Of a stretch of 64,000 bases of DNA, positions 51,882 to 60,604 are shown in pieces; the first letter of the stretch is position 1, and each line of letters opens with the position of its first letter. Under the pieces are notes generated by a model. The model searched no databases. It was not told where the DNA came from and was given only the letters and a program-made list of their open reading frames with translations. The position numbers and the translations under genes are program-made. The stretch comes from Pedobacter ginsengisoli (GTDB lineage: Bacteria; Bacteroidota; Bacteroidia; Sphingobacteriales; Sphingobacteriaceae): the NCBI RefSeq assembly GCF_002736205.1, contig NZ_CP024091.1:4461555-4525554 (forward strand), given 5' to 3'.

Positions 51882-52523
51882 ATGAAGTATTCGTTCACCT
51901 TAATATTGCTTCTTTTTGTTTCTTCAGTATTTGCTCAGCAGATTACTGCAGACAAGAAATTGATCCAGTTTTCCGGAATAATAACGGATGTGGACAGTAA
52001 TACAGTTGTACCTTACGTAACCGTTACAAATTTAACAGATAAAGAGCAGCGCTACGCAGCCAACTATAAGGGATTTTTCTCTTTTATAGCCCATCCAGGA
52101 GATACAATTTTGTATACTGCAGTAGGTTATAAGGATTTGCTGCTGGCGGTTCCTTCTGTAATTAATGATACCAAATATACGGCTATGATTAAGTTAAAAG
52201 CCGAAATTATTAACCTTCCCACTGTTCGGGTTTATCCATGGGCCACTGTAGAGGAGTTCACCAGAGACTTCATGTCTATGAAAATAGCGGATGACGATTA
52301 TGCTATCGCCTTTAAAAACCTATCACAGGAAAGCCTTTCGGGGTTAATGCAAACCCTGCCAAGAGATGGAGGAGAAATTCAGAGCTCAAATTTCAGGGCA
52401 AATCACGGCAGATCCATAAACAAGAATATGGTTCAAACCAACCCATTGCTTAATCCATTTGCATGGGGTAAACTAATGCAGTCTATTTTTAAGGGAGATA
52501 AGAGCCGAAGCGCAGATAATTAG
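51882..52523 (+). CDS. Secreted protein with carboxypeptidase-regulatory-like domain
   Basis: A 213-residue protein with a signal peptide (about 1-18, ending VFAQ) and one CarboxypepD_reg-like beta sandwich (about 28-112: FSGIITDVDSNTVVPYVTVTN ... GDTILYTAVGYKDLLL). The C-terminal part is Asn/Ser-rich with no known motif. Such domains occur at the N-terminus of TonB-dependent receptors, but here nothing follows. Expected location: periplasm or outer membrane. The stop overlaps the converging def gene by 4 bp (TTAG). Confidence 0.8.
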   Translation: MKYSFTLILLLFVSSVFAQQITADKKLIQFSGIITDVDSNTVVPYVTVTNLTDKEQRYAANYKGFFSFIAHPGDTILYTAVGYKDLLLAVPSVINDTKYTAMIKLKAEIINLPTVRVYPWATVEEFTRDFMSMKIADDDYAIAFKNLSQESLSGLMQTLPRDGGEIQSSNFRANHGRSINKNMVQTNPLLNPFAWGKLMQSIFKGDKSRSADN

Positions 52524-53086
52524 TGCTTCTTGCCCTTATTCTGATGCGGAAAACGCATCTTATACTCGGCCTTTATGTTACCTTTAGAAATTGCATCTAA
52601 CTTGCTTTGAAGCATTCTTTTGCGCAATAATCCTAATTTATCAGTAAACAAAGTGCCTTCTATATGATCGTACTCATGCTGTATAACGCGCGCAGGCATA
52701 CCCGTAAATTCTTCGGTATGTAGTTCCCAGTTCTCATCGTAATATTCAATTAGAACATTTGGTTTTCTCGATACATCTTCTCTAATATCAGGAATACTTA
52801 AGCAACCTTCATTAAAAGCCCATGGTTCTCCGGTTTCTTCAAGGATTTCAGCATTAATAAAAACCTTTTTAAAGCGGTTTTTGTCTTTATCATCGGCACC
52901 GGTATCAACAATAAACAGACGTATTGGTAGCCCAATTTGAGGGGCTGCCAAGCCAACTCCATTAGCATTATACATGGTGTCGAACATATTGCTTATTAGC
53001 TGTGTCAGGTCCGGGTATGTCTCATCAATTGGAGCGCATACTTTCTTCAAAACCGGATCTCCGTATGCTACAATGGGTAACTTCAT
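52520..53086 (-). CDS. def: Peptide deformylase
   Basis: A 188-residue metalloenzyme removing the formyl group from nascent N-termini. All three motifs are intact: GVGLAAPQIG (43-52), EGCLS with Cys95 (93-97), and QHEYDH (136-141) with His137 and His141. A frame extension to 53101 adds MYFCR, which includes the -7 box region, so ATG at 53086 is chosen. It follows the M16 peptidase gene by 18 nt and overlaps the gene at 51882 by 4 bp at the stops. The length and basic C-terminus are normal for Bacteroidota. Confidence 0.95.
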   Translation of the reverse strand: MKLPIVAYGDPVLKKVCAPIDETYPDLTQLISNMFDTMYNANGVGLAAPQIGLPIRLFIVDTGADDKDKNRFKKVFINAEILEETGEPWAFNEGCLSIPDIREDVSRKPNVLIEYYDENWELHTEEFTGMPARVIQHEYDHIEGTLFTDKLGLLRKRMLQSKLDAISKGNIKAEYKMRFPHQNKGKKH

Positions 53087-53090
53087 TCTG

Positions 53091-53098
53091 CAAAAATA
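53091..53098 (-). promoter_or_regulatory. -7 box 4 nt before the def start
   Basis: On the minus strand TATTTTTG matches TAnnTTTG exactly and ends 4 nt before the def ATG. It lies in the 18-nt gap after the M16 stop. Confidence 0.4.
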
Positions 53099-53104
53099 CA
53101 AATA

Positions 53105-54334
53105 TTACCCTAAAGGATAAAAAGTTAGGGCACTAAGATTACTTTCATCTAATATTTCGTTGGTAATATTGCCAATCTCTGTTGTTGTAACGGCTTGTAT
53201 CTTGTTAAAAACAGTCTGCAGATCATCTATTTTATTATAGTCGATAAGGCTTTTTGCCATAGAAATAATTAGTCCAATTCGGTTTTCCTCACCAAGGGCT
53301 ATCTGCCCGATAAATTTATTCTTGGCTTTTTGGAGTTGTATTTCACTAAATGGATTATCTCGTAGCTTCCTTAGCTCTTTAAAAATGAGGCTGCTGGCTT
53401 TATTTACCTTTTCTTTATCAGTACCAAAGTAAAGTGTGAATATACCAGTGTCACTTAGCGGACTATAACCAGATTCAATAGTATAGGCAATTCCATATTT
53501 TTCCCTGATTTGCAGGTTCAATATAGAACTCATGCCATTGCCACCAAGCAGGTTATTGAGCAATAACAAGCCTGTTTTATAAGGATGGTGTAATGAATAA
53601 GCCTGTGAGCCGAGCATTACGTGTGCCTGCTGAATTGGTTTATTGAATGTTTTTGTAACAACAGGAGCCTTTAAAGGGGATTGTCTGCTTACACTATGCA
53701 GATTAGCCGGAATTTCTGAATAATGCCTGCTTCCAACTTTTATTACCTTATTAAAAGTGTAATTACCCAAAACAGCAACAACAATTTTATCAGTATGATA
53801 GTTTTCCTTTATAAACCTATGGATGTCTTCCTGAGTAATTTTACTTACACTTTCGGTTGTCCCCAGTATATTTCTTCCCAATGGATGTCCGGAGAACACC
53901 AGGTCTTCAAAATCATCGTAAATTGCTTCCTCCGGCTGGTCAAGGTAAGACGCTATCTCATCTAGTACCACGCTTTTTTCCTTATCCATTTCATCTTCAG
54001 GAAATGTAGAATGAAAAACAATATCATTAAAAAGCTCCAGCGTTCTATCCAGATATGGATTTAAAAAAGAAGCATGAACACATGTGTACTCCTTAGTTGT
54101 ATAGGCGTTTAGATCAGCTCCAACACTCTCAAGTCTGTTTAATATTTGATTTGTATTTCGCTTTTCTGTGCGCTTAAATATCAGGTGCTCAATAAAATGT
54201 GCTAATCCTGCGTTTTCATCTTTCTCATCTCTTGAACCACTATTTATAATGATGCAGGCATGAGATATTGCAGATGCGGATGGTACATGAAGTAGACGGA
54301 TGCCATTTGGCAAGGTATGAATGTTGTATTCCAT
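53105..54334 (-). CDS. M16 family zinc peptidase (PqqL/MPP-like)
   Basis: A 409-residue insulinase-type peptidase. The inverted zinc motif HFIEH is at residues 46-50 and the third ligand is expected at Glu126 or Glu133 in the EKSVVLDEIASYLDQPEEAI region. The C-terminal half (KAPVVTKTFNKPIQQAHVMLGSQ and GGNGMSSILNLQIREKYGIAYTIESG) is the second M16 domain. No signal peptide is visible, so it is probably cytoplasmic. It starts 36 nt after the end of the hypothetical gene at 54371 and is followed by def. Confidence 0.92.
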   Translation of the reverse strand: MEYNIHTLPNGIRLLHVPSASAISHACIIINSGSRDEKDENAGLAHFIEHLIFKRTEKRNTNQILNRLESVGADLNAYTTKEYTCVHASFLNPYLDRTLELFNDIVFHSTFPEDEMDKEKSVVLDEIASYLDQPEEAIYDDFEDLVFSGHPLGRNILGTTESVSKITQEDIHRFIKENYHTDKIVVAVLGNYTFNKVIKVGSRHYSEIPANLHSVSRQSPLKAPVVTKTFNKPIQQAHVMLGSQAYSLHHPYKTGLLLLNNLLGGNGMSSILNLQIREKYGIAYTIESGYSPLSDTGIFTLYFGTDKEKVNKASSLIFKELRKLRDNPFSEIQLQKAKNKFIGQIALGEENRIGLIISMAKSLIDYNKIDDLQTVFNKIQAVTTTEIGNITNEILDESNLSALTFYPLG

Positions 54335-54342
54335 TAATCGTG

Positions 54343-54350
54343 CAAAGATA
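54343..54350 (-). promoter_or_regulatory. -7 box 8 nt before the M16 peptidase start
   Basis: On the minus strand TATCTTTG matches TAnnTTTG exactly and ends 8 nt before the ATG, so the leader is expected to be very short. Confidence 0.4.
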
Positions 54351-54370
54351 CAGAGAAATATATCATGCCA

Positions 54371-54823
54371 TTATAATTTTTCGGTATCGGGGTAGTTCAG
54401 GTTTAAAGCTTCAATTATGGCCTGTTTACTTGGTCTGGCCGATACCAGAAGCATGAAAAAAACAACCCCAACAATCAGGAACACAAAGTTTGCACTTACC
54501 AGAAAACCAACAATGTTTAATAGCGCAGGCAGTTCAAAAAGGGCTGTCCGCATTAAAAAAGCAACCTGGTATTTATTAATCTTGTCATCTGCAGAAAGCT
54601 CCTGAAGATTAGATAGTTGCCTTTTAAATAAAAACTGGCCTAGCACAATTGAAACTAGCCCAATCAAAGGGAATAAAGGGAAAAAGATATCATTCTGATT
54701 CAGGTCTGCATCCAGATAAAGGCGATCCTTAACCGTTAAATATGAGGTTGCGGCCATTGCCACTATTGCTAAGCAAAATGCAAGATGTATGGTTTGCATT
54801 GCTTTTAATTTTGAAGAAGCCAT
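54371..54823 (-). CDS. Hypothetical membrane protein, four helices
   Basis: A 150-residue protein with four predicted membrane helices (about 10-28, 46-64, 92-110 and 112-127). The cytosolic stretch FLFKRQLSNLQELSADDKINKYQVAFLMRTA between helices 2 and 3 is charged. I do not recognise a family. It is the last gene of a minus-strand run that begins with the two DUF2157-like genes, so it may belong to the same membrane unit, but spacing of 38 nt leaves that open. Confidence 0.7.
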   Translation of the reverse strand: MASSKLKAMQTIHLAFCLAIVAMAATSYLTVKDRLYLDADLNQNDIFFPLFPLIGLVSIVLGQFLFKRQLSNLQELSADDKINKYQVAFLMRTALFELPALLNIVGFLVSANFVFLIVGVVFFMLLVSARPSKQAIIEALNLNYPDTEKL

Positions 54824-54861
54824 TTTTAAAGCATTAAGTTAATTCAAGATAATGATTTCTT

Positions 54862-56031
54862 TTAAAAATTACCACTGGCACCCCCACCGCCAAAATCACC
54901 CCCACCAAATCTTGTGTTGTCTGCCGGGACTTGCGGGCCGGAAAAAGTTTCTGAAACAATGAGCGATTCTACTTTTAGCTTATCCATAAAGTTGTCTTGT
55001 TCCAAGTCTTCGTAAGTAAAGCCATGTTTTGGCGTTTTCAGGTATTTCATTACCCAGTAACAAATCCCTAGAAGGATAATTCCCGCAATACAAAGTACTC
55101 CTTCAATTGGCATTACATGGTAGTAGTTTCTGAAAGTAAAAGCGGCAGCTGCTACCAGTAACAGGCCCGTTCTTAATACAATTGCATCTTTTTTTCTGAG
55201 CCCAGAATATATATAAACAAGAGGGAGCAGAATAGTCCATGTCCAGAAGAAAAAACCAAAAGGAACTGGGGTGGGTTTAGCGATGTCGGAACTTACAGGG
55301 CTCAATACTTGCACTACATAGTAATTCCCCGCCAGATATAGAATAAGCAAACTAATAATCTGTATTACAAGGAAGCAGTTGTTGTAATAAATGGTTGTTT
55401 TTTTCCCTACACTGCGCCTTGATAAAAAATAAATTCCAGAACAAACAATCATTATTAAAAAAGGCATGGTTAACATTCCCCACAAAATGAGGTCTTTCCA
55501 TACCATAAAGACAGTTGCAATAAGTGCGATCAAACTTACGGCTGTCATCAGCATATCCGTAAAACGGAGGGCGTAGTAAAACGCAAGTAAAAAGATAAAG
55601 AGGGAAACTCGAGAATAAGGGAAATCGTTATTTATGGTTGGTTGCAACAGAATGAACGCGGTTAAAATGAAGCCCGCCGAAATCCAGATCAGGGCATCAT
55701 CCACACCAGATTTAAAGTGGTTATTACTTTTTATCATAACCTCAAGAACGATATAAGTAATAATGCCGATAAATAATGAAAAGCCCCAGGTATCAATGAT
55801 ATCCAGGTTGCTGGTCATCATAACCAGCAAGCCAACGGAAAAAGAAACAATAATGCAGGTCAGAATAAATAAACCTATTCTGATAAAAATGTTAGGCGTA
55901 TAAAACCCTACAGGATATTTGTCTGCTATTTTCTTTTGTTCATCAATACTGATTGCCTCAGCTTTACGGGCTTTTTGTGCTTCTTCCCTAATTAATAAAT
56001 TCGCAAGCCAAATGTTGTTATAAATAATCAT
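54862..56031 (-). CDS. Multi-pass membrane protein with Gly-rich C-terminal tail
   Basis: A 389-residue membrane protein. A cytosolic N-terminal stretch of about 45 residues (IREEAQKARKAEAISIDEQKKI) is followed by roughly eight to ten helices from about residue 50 to 330. The last 14 residues form the tail FGGGDFGGGGASGNF, nearly all Gly. That kind of tail is familiar from DUF2207, YgcG/TPM and LemA-neighbour proteins. The start overlaps the upstream DUF2157-like gene by 4 bp (ATGA). Function unknown. Confidence 0.78.
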   Translation of the reverse strand: MIIYNNIWLANLLIREEAQKARKAEAISIDEQKKIADKYPVGFYTPNIFIRIGLFILTCIIVSFSVGLLVMMTSNLDIIDTWGFSLFIGIITYIVLEVMIKSNNHFKSGVDDALIWISAGFILTAFILLQPTINNDFPYSRVSLFIFLLAFYYALRFTDMLMTAVSLIALIATVFMVWKDLILWGMLTMPFLIMIVCSGIYFLSRRSVGKKTTIYYNNCFLVIQIISLLILYLAGNYYVVQVLSPVSSDIAKPTPVPFGFFFWTWTILLPLVYIYSGLRKKDAIVLRTGLLLVAAAAFTFRNYYHVMPIEGVLCIAGIILLGICYWVMKYLKTPKHGFTYEDLEQDNFMDKLKVESLIVSETFSGPQVPADNTRFGGGDFGGGGASGNF

Positions 56032-57008
56032 GCGGCTTTAATTTTTTTATTGAGGTTAATTAATAGAAATATAATAGCTATAGCAGAGGCAATGAAATAC
56101 ATAAATGAAAGTGTAATGGACGCATCGTCTTTCATCGCAAAAAGCATTCTTAATACCAGGCTGCTAACTGCTATATAGGTATACAAAACAACCAAAAGCA
56201 AAAAGTAAAAAGAATGATGTTTCAAGGCATTTTTATAAATATAGAAAGCTAAAGCAAACAAGGTAATTATGAACAGAAATGAAAGCCCTGACTCGTAATA
56301 AAAGAAATAACCAGCCAATAGGGATATAAACGAAAGGTGCACTCCAAAATGCTGGTAGGTAAATCTAAAGTGCTTTTTGAAATTAAAATGAGTACTTAAA
56401 TGTGCTGCAAGGAGAAGTAATAACCCTAAAAACAGGTAAGTGAGGATAACGGTTTGGCTATTAAAATCAGTATTTAACAACAATTGTTTTGGCGTTACCG
56501 AAACTCCCATCCAGATTGCCATGTTGGTTATTCCCATGGCCAGAATTCCAAGATGATCGAACTGGTAGGCTATATAAAATAACATAACCATGGGAATGAA
56601 GGTGGCCATCCCATAGTTCGTTCCAAACACAGTATATTGAAATTGTAAATATCCAACGAATGATAGGAAACTAAGGCAACCTAAGAGTAGAATATAATCA
56701 AAAAAAGAGTTGGGTGATTTTACAAGTTCTTTGCTAAATGGCTTTTTATTTTTAAAGCAGTAAAAAAAACATCCGGCACTTATTGCCGCAATGATGAGTA
56801 AAATTACCTGATGGCCAATGGTATCTATATTTTTATAGATCAGGATGCCCAGTCCGGAACTTAAAAGCATTACCCCAAGGTAAAGCAGTGTTTTAATTTC
56901 CCAATGCAGAGAAAACAAGGTGTTCCCTGACATGTTTTTAACCTTTTCGAAGGAATCTTCCGAAATACAGTCTTCTTCAAAAAGCTTTTTAAAAAGTTCA
57001 ATGTTCAT
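56028..57008 (-). CDS. DUF2157-like multi-pass membrane protein
   Basis: A 326-residue protein with about ten membrane helices, resembling the DUF2157 family. A short N-terminal cytosolic part (MNIELFKKLFEEDCISEDSFEKVKNM) is followed by a first helix from about 40. The helices are separated by short loops, with many aromatic residues. It starts the minus-strand run and overlaps the next gene by 4 bp, so the two are expected to form a membrane complex. Function unknown. Confidence 0.75.
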   Translation of the reverse strand: MNIELFKKLFEEDCISEDSFEKVKNMSGNTLFSLHWEIKTLLYLGVMLLSSGLGILIYKNIDTIGHQVILLIIAAISAGCFFYCFKNKKPFSKELVKSPNSFFDYILLLGCLSFLSFVGYLQFQYTVFGTNYGMATFIPMVMLFYIAYQFDHLGILAMGITNMAIWMGVSVTPKQLLLNTDFNSQTVILTYLFLGLLLLLAAHLSTHFNFKKHFRFTYQHFGVHLSFISLLAGYFFYYESGLSFLFIITLFALAFYIYKNALKHHSFYFLLLVVLYTYIAVSSLVLRMLFAMKDDASITLSFMYFIASAIAIIFLLINLNKKIKAA

Positions 57009-57075
57009 TATAAAGAGATGTTAATCACAGGATAACTCAAGTATACAAAAAAGATGTCGTGTAAATACCAACTAC

Positions 57076-57088
57076 TGTCAATTTGACA
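57076..57088. promoter_or_regulatory. Palindrome between the DUF2157 operon and htpG
   Basis: TGTCAATTTGACA is a perfect 13-bp inverted repeat with a central T, 61 bp upstream of the htpG ATG and 67 bp upstream of the divergent DUF2157-like start. It could be a dyad operator; it is not CIRCE. No exact -7 box lies downstream. Confidence 0.35.
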
Positions 57089-57149
57089 ACAAAACTAATT
57101 TGGAACATCCCTTGATAGGGAGCCTATGTACTTAAAAATGAGTTAACAT

Positions 57150-59039
57150 ATGAGCATAGAAGAAAAAGGAACCATATCCATTCACACGGAAAACATTTTC
57201 CCAATCATCAAGAAATTCCTGTATTCCGATAACGAGATCTTTTTAAGAGAGCTTGTTTCAAATGCCGTTGATGCGGTACAAAAAATTAAACGTTTAGCAG
57301 CATTAGGGCAGTACAGCGGGGAGCTGGGAGAGCCTTTGGTAGAGGTTGCTGTAGATAAAGAAAAAAAGACCATTACCATTACAGATAATGGTTTAGGGAT
57401 GACAGCCGAAGAGATCAAAAAGTATATCAATCAGGTGGCATTTTCTGGAGCAAGCGAATTTGTAGAGAAATTTAAAGACGCCAAAGATGCTAATGAGATT
57501 ATTGGTAAATTTGGTTTAGGCTTTTACTCGGCCTTTATGGTGGCTGATTTGGTAGAGATCCAAACGTTGTCTTACCAGGATGGCGCAGAGCCGGCAAGAT
57601 GGGTTTGCGATGGAAGTACTGAGTTTGAAATTACTGCTGGTAGCAGAACCACCCGTGGTACCGAAATTATACTTCATATAAATGCTGAGTCTGAAGAATT
57701 TTTAGATAACCATAAAATAGAAGAAATTCTTGATAAATACGGTAAGTTTTTACCGGTACCAATTAAATTTGGAACAAAAACAGTTCAGGAACCAGATGGC
57801 GAGGATGAAGAAGGAAAACCAAAAACAATAGGAGTAGAGGTTGATAATATCATCAATACAACTAACCCAATCTGGACTAAAGCGCCTGCAGATTTGTCAG
57901 ATGAAGACTATCTTGCATTTTATAAGCAATTGTATCCATTCTCTGAAGATCCGTTGTTCTGGATTCACCTGAATGTAGACTATCCTTTTAACTTAACCGG
58001 AGTGCTTTACTTCCCTAAAGTGAAAAATGATTTTGATATGCAGCGCAATAAAATCAAATTGTTTTCACGTCAGGTGTTTATTACCGACGAAGTAAAAGAT
58101 ATTGTGCCAGAGTTTTTAATGTTGTTGCATGGGGTTATCGACTCGCCTGATATTCCTTTAAACGTATCAAGAAGCTTTTTGCAGGCTGATAGTAACGTTA
58201 AAAAAATCAACAGCTACATCACTAAAAAAGTAGCCGATAAACTTCAGGAACTATTTAATAAAGACCGTAAAGGATACGAAGAGAAGTGGGGAGATATTGG
58301 CCTGTTTGTAAAATATGGAATGGTAAGCGAAGAGAAGTTTAATGATAAAGCAAAAGACTTCGCATTGCTGACGAACACTAAGAATGAAAATTTTACGCTT
58401 GATGAGTACCATGAAAAAGTTAAAGATTTCCAAACTGATAAAAACGGACAGGTAGTTTATATTTATTCAAACGATCCATCAAAACAAGATAGCTTTATTC
58501 AATCGGCAAATAAAAAAGATTACGATGTTTTACTGATGAATTCTCCTATTGATAACCACTTTGTTAGCCATCTGGAGCAAAAACTTGAAAAAACATCTTT
58601 AAAGCGTGTAGATTCAAGTGTGGCCGATAAATTAATTGAAAAAGGCGACGCTATTGAATCAGTACTTACCGAAGAGCAAAGTAAAACCGTATCTGGTATT
58701 TTTGAGAAAGCGATAACTAAACCAGGTATGCACGTAGAGGTGGTGGGTTTAAGCCCTGATGAATTGCCTGTTACTGTAACCATGGATGAATTTATGCGCC
58801 GTATGAAAGATATGGCCCAAATGGGAGGCGGAATGGGCTTTTATGGCAGTATGCCTGATAGTTATAAGGTTGCTATTAATGGAAACCATAAGCTAATCGG
58901 AAAGATTCTTAAGGCCGAGAATGAGGAAGAACAAAGCTTGCTTGCTAAACAGGCCGTTGATCTTGCCTTACTTGCACAAGGAATGCTAACAGGGGCAGAA
59001 TTAACAGCTTTTGTAAGCAGAAGCGTTGAGCTGATATAG
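57150..59039 (+). CDS. htpG: Chaperone protein HtpG (bacterial Hsp90)
   Basis: A 629-residue Hsp90. The GHKL ATPase motifs are clear: LRELVSNAVDA (about 31-41), the DNGLGMT motif (about 82-88), GKFGLGFYSAFMV (about 117-129) and GTEII near 176. The middle domain holds the catalytic-Arg loop NVSRSFLQ (about 346-353) and the C-terminal dimerisation domain is complete. A Gly/Met-rich stretch MAQMGGGMGF (about 557-566) is in the C-terminal part. Length is normal. A stem-loop terminator follows. Confidence 0.97.
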   Translation: MSIEEKGTISIHTENIFPIIKKFLYSDNEIFLRELVSNAVDAVQKIKRLAALGQYSGELGEPLVEVAVDKEKKTITITDNGLGMTAEEIKKYINQVAFSGASEFVEKFKDAKDANEIIGKFGLGFYSAFMVADLVEIQTLSYQDGAEPARWVCDGSTEFEITAGSRTTRGTEIILHINAESEEFLDNHKIEEILDKYGKFLPVPIKFGTKTVQEPDGEDEEGKPKTIGVEVDNIINTTNPIWTKAPADLSDEDYLAFYKQLYPFSEDPLFWIHLNVDYPFNLTGVLYFPKVKNDFDMQRNKIKLFSRQVFITDEVKDIVPEFLMLLHGVIDSPDIPLNVSRSFLQADSNVKKINSYITKKVADKLQELFNKDRKGYEEKWGDIGLFVKYGMVSEEKFNDKAKDFALLTNTKNENFTLDEYHEKVKDFQTDKNGQVVYIYSNDPSKQDSFIQSANKKDYDVLLMNSPIDNHFVSHLEQKLEKTSLKRVDSSVADKLIEKGDAIESVLTEEQSKTVSGIFEKAITKPGMHVEVVGLSPDELPVTVTMDEFMRRMKDMAQMGGGMGFYGSMPDSYKVAINGNHKLIGKILKAENEEEQSLLAKQAVDLALLAQGMLTGAELTAFVSRSVELI

Positions 59040-59066
59040 ATTCTAAATTCAGTTTATAATATTTAG

Positions 59067-59100
59067 ATCCCACCATGAGCATCATGGCGGGATTTTTATT
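59067..59100 (+). terminator. Rho-independent terminator after htpG
   Basis: ATCCCACCATGA (59067-59078) pairs with TCATGGCGGGAT (59082-59093) apart from one A-C mismatch, 3-nt loop, followed by TTTTTATTTTT. Confidence 0.82.
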
Positions 59101-59216
59101 TTTAATGCAGGTGTAGCGTTTTGATCAATAAAGTCGTTTTAGCAAGAAAAAAGTGTTAATGGCCATTAACCATATATTTTAATATTGATAATACAACCCT
59201 TAAAAGATAATACATT

Positions 59217-59921
59217 ATGAAATTTACAAACAAATTTAAAGCGATATCAAAAACACTTATTGCTGCGGTTACAGTCTCAGCGGTAATGGTATCTTGTACA
59301 AAGGATAAGTTTGACTATACACCTCAACCGATATCCGCTTTGGGCGTTATTCATGCTTCTCCAACTACTGAAAAACTAGATTTTTACATTGGAGAGACTA
59401 AAGTAAATAACGATGATTTTGCTTACACCAACAGAATTAACTACAAACAGGTTCTTTCTGGAGAAAGAGATGTAAAAATTACTAAAAAAGGATCTGCTAC
59501 AAGTGTTCTATCAGAAAAGCTAAAATTAAAAGAGCAAATGGCATACTCGCTTTTTGTGATAGATGGATTTGATAAAGTAAAGTTTCTATTAGTTAAGGAT
59601 TCTGTTACTATGCCGGGTTCAGGTAAAGCTAAACTTCGTTTTATAAACCTTAGTCCTGATGCCCCTGCATTGAACCTAGAAATTGCCGGAAAAGATGCGC
59701 CTGTTGCTACAAATAAATTATTTAAAGAATATAGTAACTTTGAAAGTATTGATGCAGGCGATAAAGTAACATTTAAGGTTAAAGACGGTGCTGGTGCTGA
59801 AGTTGCAACCTTAGTTGATCAAAAAATTGAAAATGGTAAAGTTTATACCATTTGGGTAAAAGGACTTAAGTCGGCTACAACTGACGAAATGAAAGTTGGA
59901 GCGGTTATTTTTAACCACTAA
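59217..59921 (+). CDS. DUF4397 lipoprotein
   Basis: A 234-residue lipoprotein. The signal peptide ends in the lipobox AVMVSC, with Cys27 as the lipid site. Two DUF4397-type beta repeats follow: ALGVIHASPTTEKLDFYIG (about 41-59) and KAKLRFINLSPDAPALNLEI (about 138-157). The family is common in Bacteroidota outer-membrane and surface proteins and has no established role. It stands alone, with an AT-rich upstream region that carries a weak -7 box (TAATATTG, 59180-59187). Confidence 0.85.
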   Translation: MKFTNKFKAISKTLIAAVTVSAVMVSCTKDKFDYTPQPISALGVIHASPTTEKLDFYIGETKVNNDDFAYTNRINYKQVLSGERDVKITKKGSATSVLSEKLKLKEQMAYSLFVIDGFDKVKFLLVKDSVTMPGSGKAKLRFINLSPDAPALNLEIAGKDAPVATNKLFKEYSNFESIDAGDKVTFKVKDGAGAEVATLVDQKIENGKVYTIWVKGLKSATTDEMKVGAVIFNH

Positions 59922-59933
59922 TAATCTGCTTAA

Positions 59934-59962
59934 TAAGCCGGCCTGCAAAGTAAGCCGGCTTA
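59934..59962 (+). other. Hairpin after the DUF4397 gene, without T tail
   Basis: TAAGCCGGC (59934-59942) and GCCGGCTTA (59954-59962) form a perfect 9-bp stem with an 11-nt loop. No T-run follows, so it would be a weak terminator or a transcript-stabilising structure. Confidence 0.55.
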
Positions 59963-60034
59963 CATAAACCTAATTCGCTTGCGCTACGCTATAGATATGA
60001 TTATAACACGAATTCTTAATTGTGCTGAAAAGGA

Positions 60035-60604
60035 ATGCTCGGGCTTGAGGATATTATAGCAGGGTGTTTGAAGAATGACAACAAAAGTAAGGAGATGATT
60101 TATAAATCATTCTACGGCTATTTAATGGGTGTTATTTTGCGTTATGTTAACGATAGAAATGACTCGGAAGAGCTTGTAAATGATAGTTTTATAAAGATTT
60201 TTAAAGGGATAACACAGTTTAGTTTCCCAAAGGATGATACAGAATTACAAAAGGCTTTTAAGGGCTGGATAGCAAGAATCTCATCTCGTACGGCAATAGA
60301 CTTTTTAAGAACAAAAAAGACATACATGTACGTTGATGATATAGGCGAAGACCAGCAGCCTCTTACACGTATTGATGCTGTTTCGCAATTAAATGTGCAG
60401 GATATTCTAAAACTCCTAAATAAATTGCCGGAAACACACCGGATTATTTTTAATATGTATGAAATTGAAGGGTTTTCGCATGATGAGATATCGAAAATGC
60501 TGAACATTCCGGAAAGCTCAAGCAGGGTTTACCTTACAAGGGCAAAGAATAAGTTGAGGGACTTATATTCTAAAACATTAATTAATTCATATGCAACGAA
60601 CTGA
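60035..60604 (+). CDS. ECF RNA polymerase sigma factor
   Basis: A 189-residue extracytoplasmic-function sigma factor. Region 2 contains IYKSFYGYLMGVILRYVNDRNDSEELVNDSFIKIFKGI (about 22-59), which binds the -10. Region 4 contains LNKLPETHRIIFNMYEIEGFSHDEISKMLNIPESSSRVYLTRAKNKL (about 129-175), the HTH that binds the -35. There is no signal-sensing extension. The downstream gene overlaps by 14 nt, so sigma and anti-sigma are translated together. This arrangement matches ECF pairs in which the next gene controls the sigma factor. Confidence 0.92.
   Translation: MLGLEDIIAGCLKNDNKSKEMIYKSFYGYLMGVILRYVNDRNDSEELVNDSFIKIFKGITQFSFPKDDTELQKAFKGWIARISSRTAIDFLRTKKTYMYVDDIGEDQQPLTRIDAVSQLNVQDILKLLNKLPETHRIIFNMYEIEGFSHDEISKMLNIPESSSRVYLTRAKNKLRDLYSKTLINSYATN

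Noticed and set aside
59934..59962. Intrinsic terminator after the DUF4397 gene
   Set aside because: The stem is perfect but no T-run follows; kept only as a hairpin.
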